Positions 55,298 to 63,922 of a stretch of 64,000 bases of DNA are shown piece by piece. The stretch's first letter is position 1, and each line of letters opens with the position of its first letter. The stretch comes from Clostridium sp. MCC353. Lineage in GTDB: Bacteria; Bacillota; Clostridia; Lachnospirales; Lachnospiraceae. The stretch covers positions 57,388 through 121,387 of the forward strand of contig NZ_WQPN01000178.1 of assembly GCF_018785315.1 (NCBI RefSeq), in the 5' to 3' direction. The notes beneath the pieces were generated by a model. It was not told the DNA's origin. It ran no database searches and saw nothing but the letters and a program-made list of their open reading frames with translations. The position numbers and the translations under genes were made by a program.

Positions 55298-56278
55298 TTA
55301 TTTATTAACTTCTGCAATTGCACAGTTCAGCAATGCTTTCATATAACCCAGGCTGTAGGCCACAGAAGAATCTTCCCCGCCGCAGGACTGAGCATAAATC
55401 GGAACATGGTCCACATGCATCATTCCGTCATAATCGCAGGAAACAAACTGTTTCATCACCTTGTACATATCCATATAGCCGTCTTCTAACAGCGTCTCCT
55501 CAAAATATGGCACAGTACCGCTGACATTGCGGAAATGCACGATCAGGACTTTCTTCTGTTCCACAAAATACTTAATGTCTTCCAGAACATTTCCAAATGC
55601 ATCTCCGCCTTCCAGCCAGCATCCGATACACATTTTCATGCCCAGATAAGGGCTGTTTCCTGCCAGTTCGAAGGCATGTTTATAATCTTCCGCCGAAGTG
55701 ATCAGGTTGCTGATTCCCTTCAGGCAGGCCACTGGAGGATCGTTAGGATGAAGGGCAATCTTTACATTGGCTTCTTCGCAGACCGGCAGAACACGGTCTA
55801 AGAAATATTTGAAATTATCCCACATCTCTTCCTTTGTAAACAGTCTTCCATGGCTGTATGGATGTGTTTCCAGCTCTTTGATGTCCACAATTCTGCCGAT
55901 TGCGCCTCTTGTATGTTCCCCTACGCCAAAACGCGTGGTAAGCACCTGGTTTGGTTCCCATGTCATATAGACGATACGGATGCCCGCTTTTCCAAGAACC
56001 CTGTTAAAGTCATTATAGCGCTGAATCGCTTCATCCCGCCCAGGAAGAGCCAGATGCATGGCCGCATTTTTATAAATGGCAGTATTTCCCGCATCGGTTG
56101 CCACCAGGCCGAATTTATCAAGCCTTTCCATAAAACGCATCACTGAATCATAGTCCGTATGCTCATCTTTAAACATAACGTAGACATATTTCACGCCCAT
56201 TTGTGTTAAAAATAAAAGCTGTTCATCCGTATAGTCTGATATAACCTTATGCTGTACACGAATTTTAGTTCCTAACAT
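55298..56278 (-). CDS. UxuA-like TIM-barrel dehydratase / isomerase
   Basis: A 326-residue protein. YVMFKDEHTDYDSVMRFM, VYMTWEPNQVLTTRF, IALHPNDPPVACLKGISNLI (the HPDDPP loop of mannonate dehydratase with Asp changed to Asn), MCIGCWLEGG, VHFRNVSGTVPYFEETLLEDGYMDMYKVM and MMHVDHVPIYAQ match the UxuA order. It is shorter than typical UxuA and the loop is altered, so another sugar acid may be the substrate. The start codon ATG 56278 follows GGAG. It is the last gene of the ABC operon. Confidence 0.7.
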   Translation of the reverse strand: MLGTKIRVQHKVISDYTDEQLLFLTQMGVKYVYVMFKDEHTDYDSVMRFMERLDKFGLVATDAGNTAIYKNAAMHLALPGRDEAIQRYNDFNRVLGKAGIRIVYMTWEPNQVLTTRFGVGEHTRGAIGRIVDIKELETHPYSHGRLFTKEEMWDNFKYFLDRVLPVCEEANVKIALHPNDPPVACLKGISNLITSAEDYKHAFELAGNSPYLGMKMCIGCWLEGGDAFGNVLEDIKYFVEQKKVLIVHFRNVSGTVPYFEETLLEDGYMDMYKVMKQFVSCDYDGMMHVDHVPIYAQSCGGEDSSVAYSLGYMKALLNCAIAEVNK

Positions 56279-56305
56279 GTTCCTGTTCTCCAATCTTATT
56301 GTTTT

Positions 56306-57967
56306 TTATTCTGCAATATACATTGCTTCCGGTGTCCACTGCTCCAGGTTCACACTGTAAATACCGATATCTTTCACATTTGGCTGTGCAAATGTCTGAT
56401 AATATACAACGCTCATTGGGGTGATCATTACATAATCCTGAACCAGGGCTTTTGATGCTTTCTGCAGATTTTCTTTCTTCTCTTCAATGGTCTTTGCCGC
56501 TCTTGCCGCGAATAACGGTTCTTCAAATTCTGCAGGGCGGAGCATGATTCCATGGTTCTTAATACCTTCTGAGGAATACAGACGGATATAGTTGTTGGTG
56601 AAATCCATTTTGCTGGCTCCACGGTTTGCGATAAATCCGTCGATGTCATCTTCTTTCTGCATAGCTGCCAGGGCGGAGCTGTCCAGAGTTTCCACTGCCG
56701 CATCGATATTGAGTAATTTTAAACATGCCTGGAATGCGGTTGCCGTATCGGTATTCTGTGAGTTTGTATAGATTTTGGTGCTGAATCCATCAGGATATCC
56801 GGCTTCTGCCAGCATCTGTTTTCCTAATTCCACATTGAATTCATAGAATTCGGCATCCGGACTGTAAGCCCAGGAATCTTTGGTACAGAACAGAGGGGTT
56901 GCCTCGCCTAAACCGCCTGATAATGTGAGAGCCACGTTGTCCCAGTCAATACAGTGCATAATTGCCTGACGGACTTTTAAGTCTCCCATAGGATGTTTGT
57001 CGCTCTTGCTGTTCCAGATGATGTGCTTAATATCCGCTACGTTGGCATTTCTCTGGCCGATGCTTTCAAATCCTGCCATTTTGATGGTATTGATGATTTC
57101 GCTGTTCTCAAACTTCATGGCAACGTCTACTTCTTTGTTCATAAGAGAAGATACACGTGTATTAAGGTCTGTGATGATGTCGATTTCTAGCTCATCTACA
57201 TAAGGCTGTCCTTCAATACGGTAATTCTCATTCTTTTTGTATTTTACTGAGTTATCGGCTACATAGGACACGAATTCGAAAGGACCTGTACCCACGCAGT
57301 TGATCTTGCACCACTCTTCTCCATTTTTATCATAAGCCTCTTTGGAGCAGATGAAAATGTCGCTGATTACATTATCCCAGTTATTGGCCCATTCTTTATA
57401 CTGGATCTTAACTGTAAGATTGTCCACCACTTCCACTTTTTCGGGGCTTCCGATCTCACTGGCTTTCCCATTGTCGATATACTGCTGGATGTTCCACGCA
57501 ACCGCTTCCGCGTCACATACGGAACCATCGTGGAATTTCACGCCGTCACGAAGTTTGATTGTAAAGGTAAGCGCATCCGGATCAGTCACGAATTCTTCCG
57601 CCAGCCATGGGTAATAATTACCGTCTTTATCCACACGTCCCAGGGATTCCAGAACAGGGGCCGCTGTAAAACGGTCGCCGGTGGAAGAAGACTGAGGCAT
57701 GAAGAATGTGGTCAGGGGCTGAGGCGTAGAAATCTTAATGCTGCCGCCGGCCTGTTTTCCGGCAGCTTCCGGCGCTGCCTGGGCGGCTGAGGATTCGCCT
57801 CCTGCCGCTGATGTCTCCCCTGCTGCCGTTGTCCCGCCTGCTGCTGCCGTAGTTGCCGCAGGCGTTCCTGCTGAAGACGCCGGTTCAGATTTTGAACATC
57901 CTGCCAGCCCGGTAACTGCCATAGCCGCTGCCATCAATAACGCTAATGCTTTCTTTGTTTTTTTCAT
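56306..57967 (-). CDS. ABC transporter solute-binding lipoprotein (family 5, peptide type)
   Basis: A 553-residue protein. The signal MKKTKKALALLMAAAMAVTGLAGC ends at lipobox GLAG-C. An Ala/Gly/Ser linker follows, then a DppA/OppA-type body (LESLGRVDKDGNYYPWLAEEFVTDPDALTFTIKLRDGVKFHDGSVCDAEAVAW). It delivers peptides, or other ligands such as nickel or sugar acids, to the DppBC permease. Confidence 0.92.
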   Translation of the reverse strand: MKKTKKALALLMAAAMAVTGLAGCSKSEPASSAGTPAATTAAAGGTTAAGETSAAGGESSAAQAAPEAAGKQAGGSIKISTPQPLTTFFMPQSSSTGDRFTAAPVLESLGRVDKDGNYYPWLAEEFVTDPDALTFTIKLRDGVKFHDGSVCDAEAVAWNIQQYIDNGKASEIGSPEKVEVVDNLTVKIQYKEWANNWDNVISDIFICSKEAYDKNGEEWCKINCVGTGPFEFVSYVADNSVKYKKNENYRIEGQPYVDELEIDIITDLNTRVSSLMNKEVDVAMKFENSEIINTIKMAGFESIGQRNANVADIKHIIWNSKSDKHPMGDLKVRQAIMHCIDWDNVALTLSGGLGEATPLFCTKDSWAYSPDAEFYEFNVELGKQMLAEAGYPDGFSTKIYTNSQNTDTATAFQACLKLLNIDAAVETLDSSALAAMQKEDDIDGFIANRGASKMDFTNNYIRLYSSEGIKNHGIMLRPAEFEEPLFAARAAKTIEEKKENLQKASKALVQDYVMITPMSVVYYQTFAQPNVKDIGIYSVNLEQWTPEAMYIAE

Positions 57968-58024
57968 AGTAAACCTCCTTATATTTTTATAACAGCTTCT
58001 GCCGTTATAAGTTCATTATTATCT

Positions 58025-60055
58025 CTATTTTTCATATAAGAAACATGCCACCTGATGCCCATTTCCCGCATCCATCAGCTTAGGAACTTCCTGCTTGCAG
58101 CGTTCTGTCGCCCGGTCGCATCTGTCGTGGAACGGACATCCGGACGGACGTTTGGTAAGGCTTGGCACCTCGCCGCGGATTTCAACCCGTTCTCTGACAG
58201 CCTCCACCGCCGGATCGGCTACCGGCACAGCGGATAACAGGGCCTTTGTATATGGGTGAAGGGTATTTTCATACAATTCCTCACACTCCGCAATCTCCAC
58301 AACCCGTCCCAGATACATAACCAGAATCCGGTCGCTGATGTGTTTTACCACCGCAAGGTCATGGGCGATGAACAGATAAGTCAGGCCCAATTTCGCCTGC
58401 AGTTCCTCCAGCAGGTTGATGATCTGCGCCTGGATTGACACATCCAGGGCGGATATGGGCTCGTCACAGATAATCATATCCGGGTTGGAAGACAAAGCCC
58501 GGGCAATTCCGATCCTCTGTCTCTGGCCGCCGGAGAACTCATGGGGTACACGCCCTTTTAATTCCGGGTCCAGGCCTACAATTCGGAACAGTTCGTCCAC
58601 ACGCTGGTCATACTCTTCTTTGCTCTTAACCAGTTTATGAAGCTTCAGAGATTCCCCTACAATGGCCTCTGCCGTCTGCCTCGGGTCCAGGGAAGAAAAT
58701 GGATCCTGGAAGATCATAGCGATCTTGGAACGGTATGGAGCCATCTGCTTATCCGTAAAGTTGGCGATATCCGTGCCGTTAAACAGGATTTCCCCTTCCT
58801 CCGGCTGGTAAACCCTCATGATACAGCGGGCCAGGGTTGTTTTGCCGCATCCGCTCTCGCCTACGATTCCCAGGGTCTCCCCTTTTCTGGCGTGGAAGGT
58901 GATCTCTTCGATGGCTTTGACTTCGCCCACCTTTTTCCTCATCAGCCCTTTGTAAACCGGGAAATACTTCCTTACATTCTTCACTTCCAGACAGTTGACG
59001 GGCTGGATCACGGATTTCGGCGCCTTTTTAATCTCTTTCTTCGCAATTTCCTCTGCTTTCTGAACTTTTTCTTCTTCCGTCAGCAGGCAGGCGCAGAAAT
59101 GTCCCGGGGAAATCTCAGCCAGTTCCGGTTTTTTACTCTCTTTACAGCGGTCTGCCCGGTATTCACATCTGTCATAGAAAGGACAGTACTCAGGCCGGGA
59201 AGCCGGGTTTGGCGGAAGTCCGTCAATGGGGATCAGGATACGGTCCTTGGGATCGTCCAGCCGTGGAATCGCTCTTAACAGCGCCCTTGTATATGGATGT
59301 TCCGGCTTCGCAAACAATTCTCCTGCCGCGGTGGTCTCCACCACGCTGCCGGAATACATAACGTAAATCCGTTCCGCAAACCTTGCTACAATTCCCAGGT
59401 TATGGGTAACGATCACTACGGCTGTATTGGTCTTTTTCGCGATATCGCGGATCATTTCCAATAACTGGGCCTGGGTGGTTACATCCAGGGCGGTTGTGGC
59501 CTCATCCGCCACCAGAACCTGGGGCTGTGAAGACATGGCCATGGCGATCATGATCCTCTGCCTCATACCGCCGGAAAACTGCTGCGGATAATAGTGGAAC
59601 CGCTGTTCCGCATCCGGGATATTTACCATTTTCAGCATCTCTATGGTTCTGGCTTTTGCCTCTTCCTTGTTCAATTTCAAATGAAGCATGATGTTTTCCT
59701 GAATCTGGTATCCGATGGTCAGCACCGGATTCAGCGATGTCATGGGCTCCTGGAAGATCATGCTGACCTTCCCGCCTCTCATATGGCGCATTTCTTCACT
59801 CTGGGCGTCATAGTCCAGCATATTTTTGTCGCTTCCGTCTATGTAAACTTCTCCGCCGTTGACCTTGCCCGGCGGGCTGATAAGCTGAAGCATGCTCATC
59901 ATTGTCACCGACTTGCCGCTGCCCGATTCCCCAACGATTCCGATGATCTCTCCGGGATTCAGATACATGGACACCCCGTCCACTGCCTGAACCTGTTTCC
60001 CGTCTGTACGGAAGCTGGTGCGGATTCCTTTTAATTCCAGCAAATGTTTCGTCAT
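58025..60055 (-). CDS. Fused double ATPase of a peptide-type ABC importer
   Basis: A 676-residue protein with two complete ATP-binding cassettes. The first has GESGSGKSVTM, signature FSGGMRQRI and ADEATTALD. The second has GESGCGKTTLARC, FSGGQRQRI and CDEPISALD. Each ends with the Cys-rich oligopeptide tail (CPFYDRCEYRADRC and CPFHDRCDRATERC) that can hold an iron-sulfur cluster. This is DppD and DppF joined, as in GsiA. It energises import with DppB and DppC. Confidence 0.93.
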   Translation of the reverse strand: MTKHLLELKGIRTSFRTDGKQVQAVDGVSMYLNPGEIIGIVGESGSGKSVTMMSMLQLISPPGKVNGGEVYIDGSDKNMLDYDAQSEEMRHMRGGKVSMIFQEPMTSLNPVLTIGYQIQENIMLHLKLNKEEAKARTIEMLKMVNIPDAEQRFHYYPQQFSGGMRQRIMIAMAMSSQPQVLVADEATTALDVTTQAQLLEMIRDIAKKTNTAVVIVTHNLGIVARFAERIYVMYSGSVVETTAAGELFAKPEHPYTRALLRAIPRLDDPKDRILIPIDGLPPNPASRPEYCPFYDRCEYRADRCKESKKPELAEISPGHFCACLLTEEEKVQKAEEIAKKEIKKAPKSVIQPVNCLEVKNVRKYFPVYKGLMRKKVGEVKAIEEITFHARKGETLGIVGESGCGKTTLARCIMRVYQPEEGEILFNGTDIANFTDKQMAPYRSKIAMIFQDPFSSLDPRQTAEAIVGESLKLHKLVKSKEEYDQRVDELFRIVGLDPELKGRVPHEFSGGQRQRIGIARALSSNPDMIICDEPISALDVSIQAQIINLLEELQAKLGLTYLFIAHDLAVVKHISDRILVMYLGRVVEIAECEELYENTLHPYTKALLSAVPVADPAVEAVRERVEIRGEVPSLTKRPSGCPFHDRCDRATERCKQEVPKLMDAGNGHQVACFLYEK

Positions 60056-60070
60056 TCCCTCTTCCTCCTT

Positions 60071-60922
60071 TTAGATCTCGCCTCTGAGCCTTGGATCCAA
60101 AGCGTCACGCACTCCGTCTCCCAGCATGTTCAGACAGATAACCAGTATCGCCACACAGATTCCAGGCGCCAGCGCAAATGCCGGGCTCTGGAGCAGGAAC
60201 AAACGTCCCTCGCTCACCATGCTTCCCCAGGAAGCTGTCGGCGCGCTGATTCCAAGCCCCAGGAAGCTTAAACCTGCCTCCGAAAGGATGGTTGTGCCCA
60301 CCTGCTGGGTCATCATAACGATGATCGGGGAAATGCTGTTGGGCAGGATGTGTTTGAACATCAGCTGAAAGTTGCTGTTTCCCTGAAGTTTTCCAGCCAT
60401 AATGTAATCCGACTGTTTGATGGACATTACCTGTCCTCTCATCATACGCACATAACCGGCCATGGATGAGATTCCGAGGATAATTGCCAGGTTGCGGATT
60501 CCGCTGCCGAACACCGCCGTCAGCGCCATTGCCAGCACAACCTGAGGAATGGCCCGGATCGCTTCTGTCATACGGTTGATCACGTCATCCACGATTCCTC
60601 CGAAATAACCGGCCACCATGCCTAAAAATGTTCCGATGGCGCAGGCGATCACCACCGCCAGCACACCGATAATCAGGCTGACCCTTGCGCCGAATATAAT
60701 CCGGCTCAGAACATCACGGCCGTAAGAATCGGTTCCCAGCCAGTGAGCCCCCGACGGTTTCGCAAGATAAGCCGCAAAGTCCGCGTAATTGGGGTCATAA
60801 GGTGTAATGAGAGGGGCGAATACCGCGGTAAAGATAAACAGCACCACCACCACAAATGCAAAAACAACTATCTTTCTGGAGAACATGGCTCCAAAAAATT
60901 TCTTGAGTTTTATATTCTTCAT
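60071..60922 (-). CDS. ABC transporter permease (DppC-like)
   Basis: A 283-residue membrane protein. The N-terminal helix is followed by HWLGTDSYGRDVLSRIIFGARVSL, the DppC signature, and EAIRAIPQVVLAMALTAVFG with the EAA loop. It ends GDGVRDALDPRLRGEI. The second of two adjacent ATGs (60922) has the better spacing from AGGAGG. Confidence 0.92.
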   Translation of the reverse strand: MKNIKLKKFFGAMFSRKIVVFAFVVVVLFIFTAVFAPLITPYDPNYADFAAYLAKPSGAHWLGTDSYGRDVLSRIIFGARVSLIIGVLAVVIACAIGTFLGMVAGYFGGIVDDVINRMTEAIRAIPQVVLAMALTAVFGSGIRNLAIILGISSMAGYVRMMRGQVMSIKQSDYIMAGKLQGNSNFQLMFKHILPNSISPIIVMMTQQVGTTILSEAGLSFLGLGISAPTASWGSMVSEGRLFLLQSPAFALAPGICVAILVICLNMLGDGVRDALDPRLRGEI

Positions 60923-60949
60923 CATCTTCCTCCTATTCTGCTCTGCCGC

Positions 60950-61894
60950 TTATTCCAAACGGATCCGCGGGTCAACCACTGCATAAAGGATATCGGTGAT
61001 CAGATTGACCGTACATGCAACCAGCGCTGTTACCAGTACACAGGCCTGTACTACCGGAATGTCACGGGAGGTGATGGCCTTAACAAACAGAGATCCCATT
61101 CCCGGAATCGAGAATACGGATTCCACGAACATGGAACCGCCAAGCATGGCTCCCAGCCTCATTCCCAGGATGGTAATAACGGGTATCAGACCATTTTTCA
61201 GCGCATGGATGAAAATGACCTTTTTCTCTGTCAAACCTTTGGAACGGGCCGTCCTCACATAGTCCTGACGGATTACTTCCAGCATACTGGAACGGGTCTG
61301 CCTTGTTACCGTGGCAATTCCGCCAAGGGCCAGACAGAACAGCGGCATCACAAGCTGTTTCATGCTGGTGGCAAAATCATCCCAGGGCCATGTAAAACCA
61401 TAAGAGGGAAGCCAGCCCAGTTTCATGGAAAATACAAACATCACTAAAAGGCCGATCCAGAACTGAGGAAGGCATGCGGTGATGTTGGCCAGAAGGGTAA
61501 CTACCATATCCGCTGTTTTTCCTCTTTTTACCGCACTCACAACTCCGAAAAATACACCCAGCGGGATGCTGATTAAAAATGCGGCAAACGATAAAAACAA
61601 TGTGATCGGAATCCGTTCTGCCAGCACTTCGGCGGTATTTTTATGGAACTGTGTGGACATGCCCAGGTTTCCCTGAAGGGCATTGAACAGCCAGCTGAAA
61701 TACCTGACGATAATCGGTTTATCCAGCCCCAGTTCCAGATACACTCTCTGGTATTCCTCCGGTGACACCTCTTCTCCCAGCATGGCGTACACCGGATCGC
61801 CGGGAATCAGGGAAACCAGCATAAAGATAAAAATGGATATCAGGAAAATGATTAAAATCATCTGTCCTGTCCGCTTCGCTATATAAGACCCCAT
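60950..61894 (-). CDS. ABC transporter permease (DppB-like)
   Basis: A 314-residue membrane protein with LIPGDPVYAMLGEEVSPEEYQRVYLELGLDKPIIVRYFSWL near residue 30, TRQTRSSMLEVIRQDYVRTARSKGL (EAA loop) and the end DPRIRLE. It is the first gene of the operon. AGGAGAAAC precedes the ATG, and mini-palindrome C lies 31 bp upstream. Confidence 0.93.
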   Translation of the reverse strand: MGSYIAKRTGQMILIIFLISIFIFMLVSLIPGDPVYAMLGEEVSPEEYQRVYLELGLDKPIIVRYFSWLFNALQGNLGMSTQFHKNTAEVLAERIPITLFLSFAAFLISIPLGVFFGVVSAVKRGKTADMVVTLLANITACLPQFWIGLLVMFVFSMKLGWLPSYGFTWPWDDFATSMKQLVMPLFCLALGGIATVTRQTRSSMLEVIRQDYVRTARSKGLTEKKVIFIHALKNGLIPVITILGMRLGAMLGGSMFVESVFSIPGMGSLFVKAITSRDIPVVQACVLVTALVACTVNLITDILYAVVDPRIRLE

Positions 61895-61917
61895 AAACGT
61901 TTCTCCTCTCTTCTGTC

Positions 61918-61963
61918 TGCATTTTGTAACAGTTCAGACCTATCTGAACTGTTACTGCATTTT
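61918..61963. mobile_element. Mini palindromic element C with 8-bp target duplication
   Basis: A perfect 13-bp inverted repeat GTAACAGTTCAGA (61926-61938) and its complement (61943-61955) around CCTA. It is flanked by the perfect direct repeat TGCATTTT at 61918-61925 and 61956-61963. It is the cleanest copy of the family and lies in the leader of the dpp operon. Confidence 0.7.
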
Positions 61964-62226
61964 TTCTTTCTTGCTTAACAATACTTCTCAATGCTTTTGA
62001 TTTCTGCTATAATAATCAGAATAAATAATGGTATGTAATCCGCATATTATTATAGATTTTTATAACTGCTATCCACTCCTCCTTAACATCTTTGTGTCGT
62101 TTTGCACAAATATCTTATACCCATTATAGGGCTCGTATATCTTTTACACAAATATTTAAAATTGATGTTTTGATCACTTTTTCTTATGTACCAATCTTTA
62201 AAAAACTTATTAAAAGGATAAATACA

Positions 62227-63153
62227 ATGAATACAAAACAACTTACCTATTTTATAGAGATCGCCAAACAGCGGAATATGAATAAAGCGGCAGAGCAGCT
62301 TTTTGTATCCCAGTCCTCCCTAAGCCAGTATTTATCGAGACTGGAGGAAGAGATGGGAACCCCTTTGTTTTACCGCCAAAAGGGCAATATGACCCTGACC
62401 CCGGCGGGACAGCTTTACCTTGAGTGCGCCCAGAAGGTCATCTCTCTGAAAAATAACCTGATCCGGGATATTGCCGGACTTTCCAGCCCCACCCATATAA
62501 AAGTGGGGATCAACTCCATTTGGGGCAATACCTTGATGACAACTCTCACAACACAGTTCCGGGAAAAACATCCTGAGATCACAATCGAGATATTTGAAGA
62601 AAACCACCGGCTTCTCAAAAAGCTGGTCACGGACGGGGAGATCGATATCGCCATCATAACCACTGATTCCATCGATGCGCTCCAGGGATATGGTGAGATT
62701 CTCAGGTATGAAGAACTGTATTTCGCCATTTCCCAACAGAATGCCTATTTTGAAACACACCCCAAACCGGAGGGAATCGGGCACATGGACCTGATCGACC
62801 TGGTCCGTCAGTTTGAAAAAGAAAACTTTATATTAACCAAACAGACCTCCAGTTTCCGCGGAATGATCGACCGGAACCTGGCTGCCTGCAATTTTACGCC
62901 CAGCATCATATGTGAAATCAGCAATATGAACACGGTAAGGAACATGGTTTCCCACAACTTAGGCGTGGCCTTCATCCCATCCTCCTGCGCGGACACCACC
63001 TTAGGCCTGGAAATCTGCTACTATTCCATAACTCCGCGGCTGGAGCGGATCAATGCGATGATCCACAGCAAAACGCTGGCGTTCAGTGAGGCGGAGGTGG
63101 ATTTTATGAATTTGGTGAGGAATTATCCGCTTTTTAAGAGAAAGGAAGGATAA
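62227..63153 (+). CDS. LysR-family regulator, divergent from the dpp operon
   Basis: A 308-residue protein. MNTKQLTYFIEIAKQRNMNKAAEQLFVSQSSLSQYLSRLEEEMGTPLFYRQKGNMTLTPAG is a complete LysR helix-turn-helix. The effector part starts IKVGINSIWGNTLMTTLTTQFREKHPEITIEIFEE. AAAGGAT precedes 62227, so upstream in-frame ATGs are unlikely. It probably regulates the divergent ABC operon. Confidence 0.9.
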   Translation: MNTKQLTYFIEIAKQRNMNKAAEQLFVSQSSLSQYLSRLEEEMGTPLFYRQKGNMTLTPAGQLYLECAQKVISLKNNLIRDIAGLSSPTHIKVGINSIWGNTLMTTLTTQFREKHPEITIEIFEENHRLLKKLVTDGEIDIAIITTDSIDALQGYGEILRYEELYFAISQQNAYFETHPKPEGIGHMDLIDLVRQFEKENFILTKQTSSFRGMIDRNLAACNFTPSIICEISNMNTVRNMVSHNLGVAFIPSSCADTTLGLEICYYSITPRLERINAMIHSKTLAFSEAEVDFMNLVRNYPLFKRKEG

Positions 63154-63178
63154 ATTCTTTTTAAGCGAGTAAGTAACG

Positions 63179-63460
63179 CCGGGAAGGAAGGGGCCGCCGG
63201 GCGGGAGACGGAACAGGGATCGGGAATTCGGGATTCGCCCCTAAGAAATACTAGGACCCCAGGGGCGGAAAGAGGCAGGCCGGCGCCCATTCGCAGTAAA
63301 CTCCTCATGACTTTACTGCTCAGGGGACGCCTTACAAACTGATTCGGTTGTCAGTTTGTACCTGCCTCTTTCCGCCCCTGGGGTCCAAGTATTTCTAAGG
63401 GGTTCCATACGATCCCCGATCCCTGTTCCGTCTCCCGCCCGGCGCCCCCTTCCTTCCCGG
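63179..63460 (-). repeat. Giant inverted-repeat element, copy 3 (minus orientation)
   Basis: Outer stem 63179-63224 with 63415-63460 pairs at 45 of 46 bases. Inner stem 63238-63279 with 63361-63402 pairs at 40 of 42; the two misfits are T opposite T. At the tip, read on the minus strand: hairpin TACAAACTGA/TCAGTTTGTA (63333-63360), then a GGCG-T-CCC/GGGCGCC stem enclosing GCAGTAAA/TTTACTGC with the same CTGA and GAAT internal loop as copies 1 and 2. Stem sequence is unrelated to the others except at conserved loops. Confidence 0.75.
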
Positions 63461-63663
63461 CTGTGTATTGGCTGGTTGTGGGGAGAAGATTTCCAAAGTT
63501 CTGAGTAGGGAACTGGTTTTCCTGAAGTACAAACAAAATTTTGTGTAAAATATTTCCTCCCAGCCGCTACTATCCTAGCGAAAAATTATATATAATTTAT
63601 TAAACCTGAGAAAACCAGCGGGAAAGCGGGGAGAGGCGGCGGCTGGTGGACAGGGGGACCGGA

Positions 63664-63922
63664 ACAGAGCGGGCGGCGCGGAATCCAGCGGTGATGAAAG
63701 CCGTCTGGAAATCGTTAGTGAAACTTAGGCCGCAGGGGTGGAAAAAGACGGGCAGAAACTGAAATCCAAATCGGTTTCTGAGATGCCCCTGAACGGTGAA
63801 GTCCATAAAGAGTTCACCGTGAATGGGCATCGGACCGTCTTTTTCCACCCCTGTGGTCTTAGTTTCACTTACGGTTGGAAGCCGGTTTTCATCACCGCTG
63901 GATTCCGCGCCGCCCGGTCTGT
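63664..63922 (+). repeat. Giant inverted-repeat element, copy 2
   Basis: Outer stem 63664-63703 with 63883-63922 pairs at 38 of 40 bases. Inner stem 63712-63751 with 63835-63874 contains the same two T-T mismatches. Tip hairpins are CAGAAACTGA/TCGGTTTCTG (63753-63780) and GATGCCC/GGGCATC (63782-63831) with ACGGTGAA/TTCACCGT between CTGA and GAAT. The left flank from 63608 (GAGAAAACCAGCGGGAAAG) also matches the left flank of copy 1 at 46960, so the conserved start may be there, with the far right arm lost. Confidence 0.75.
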
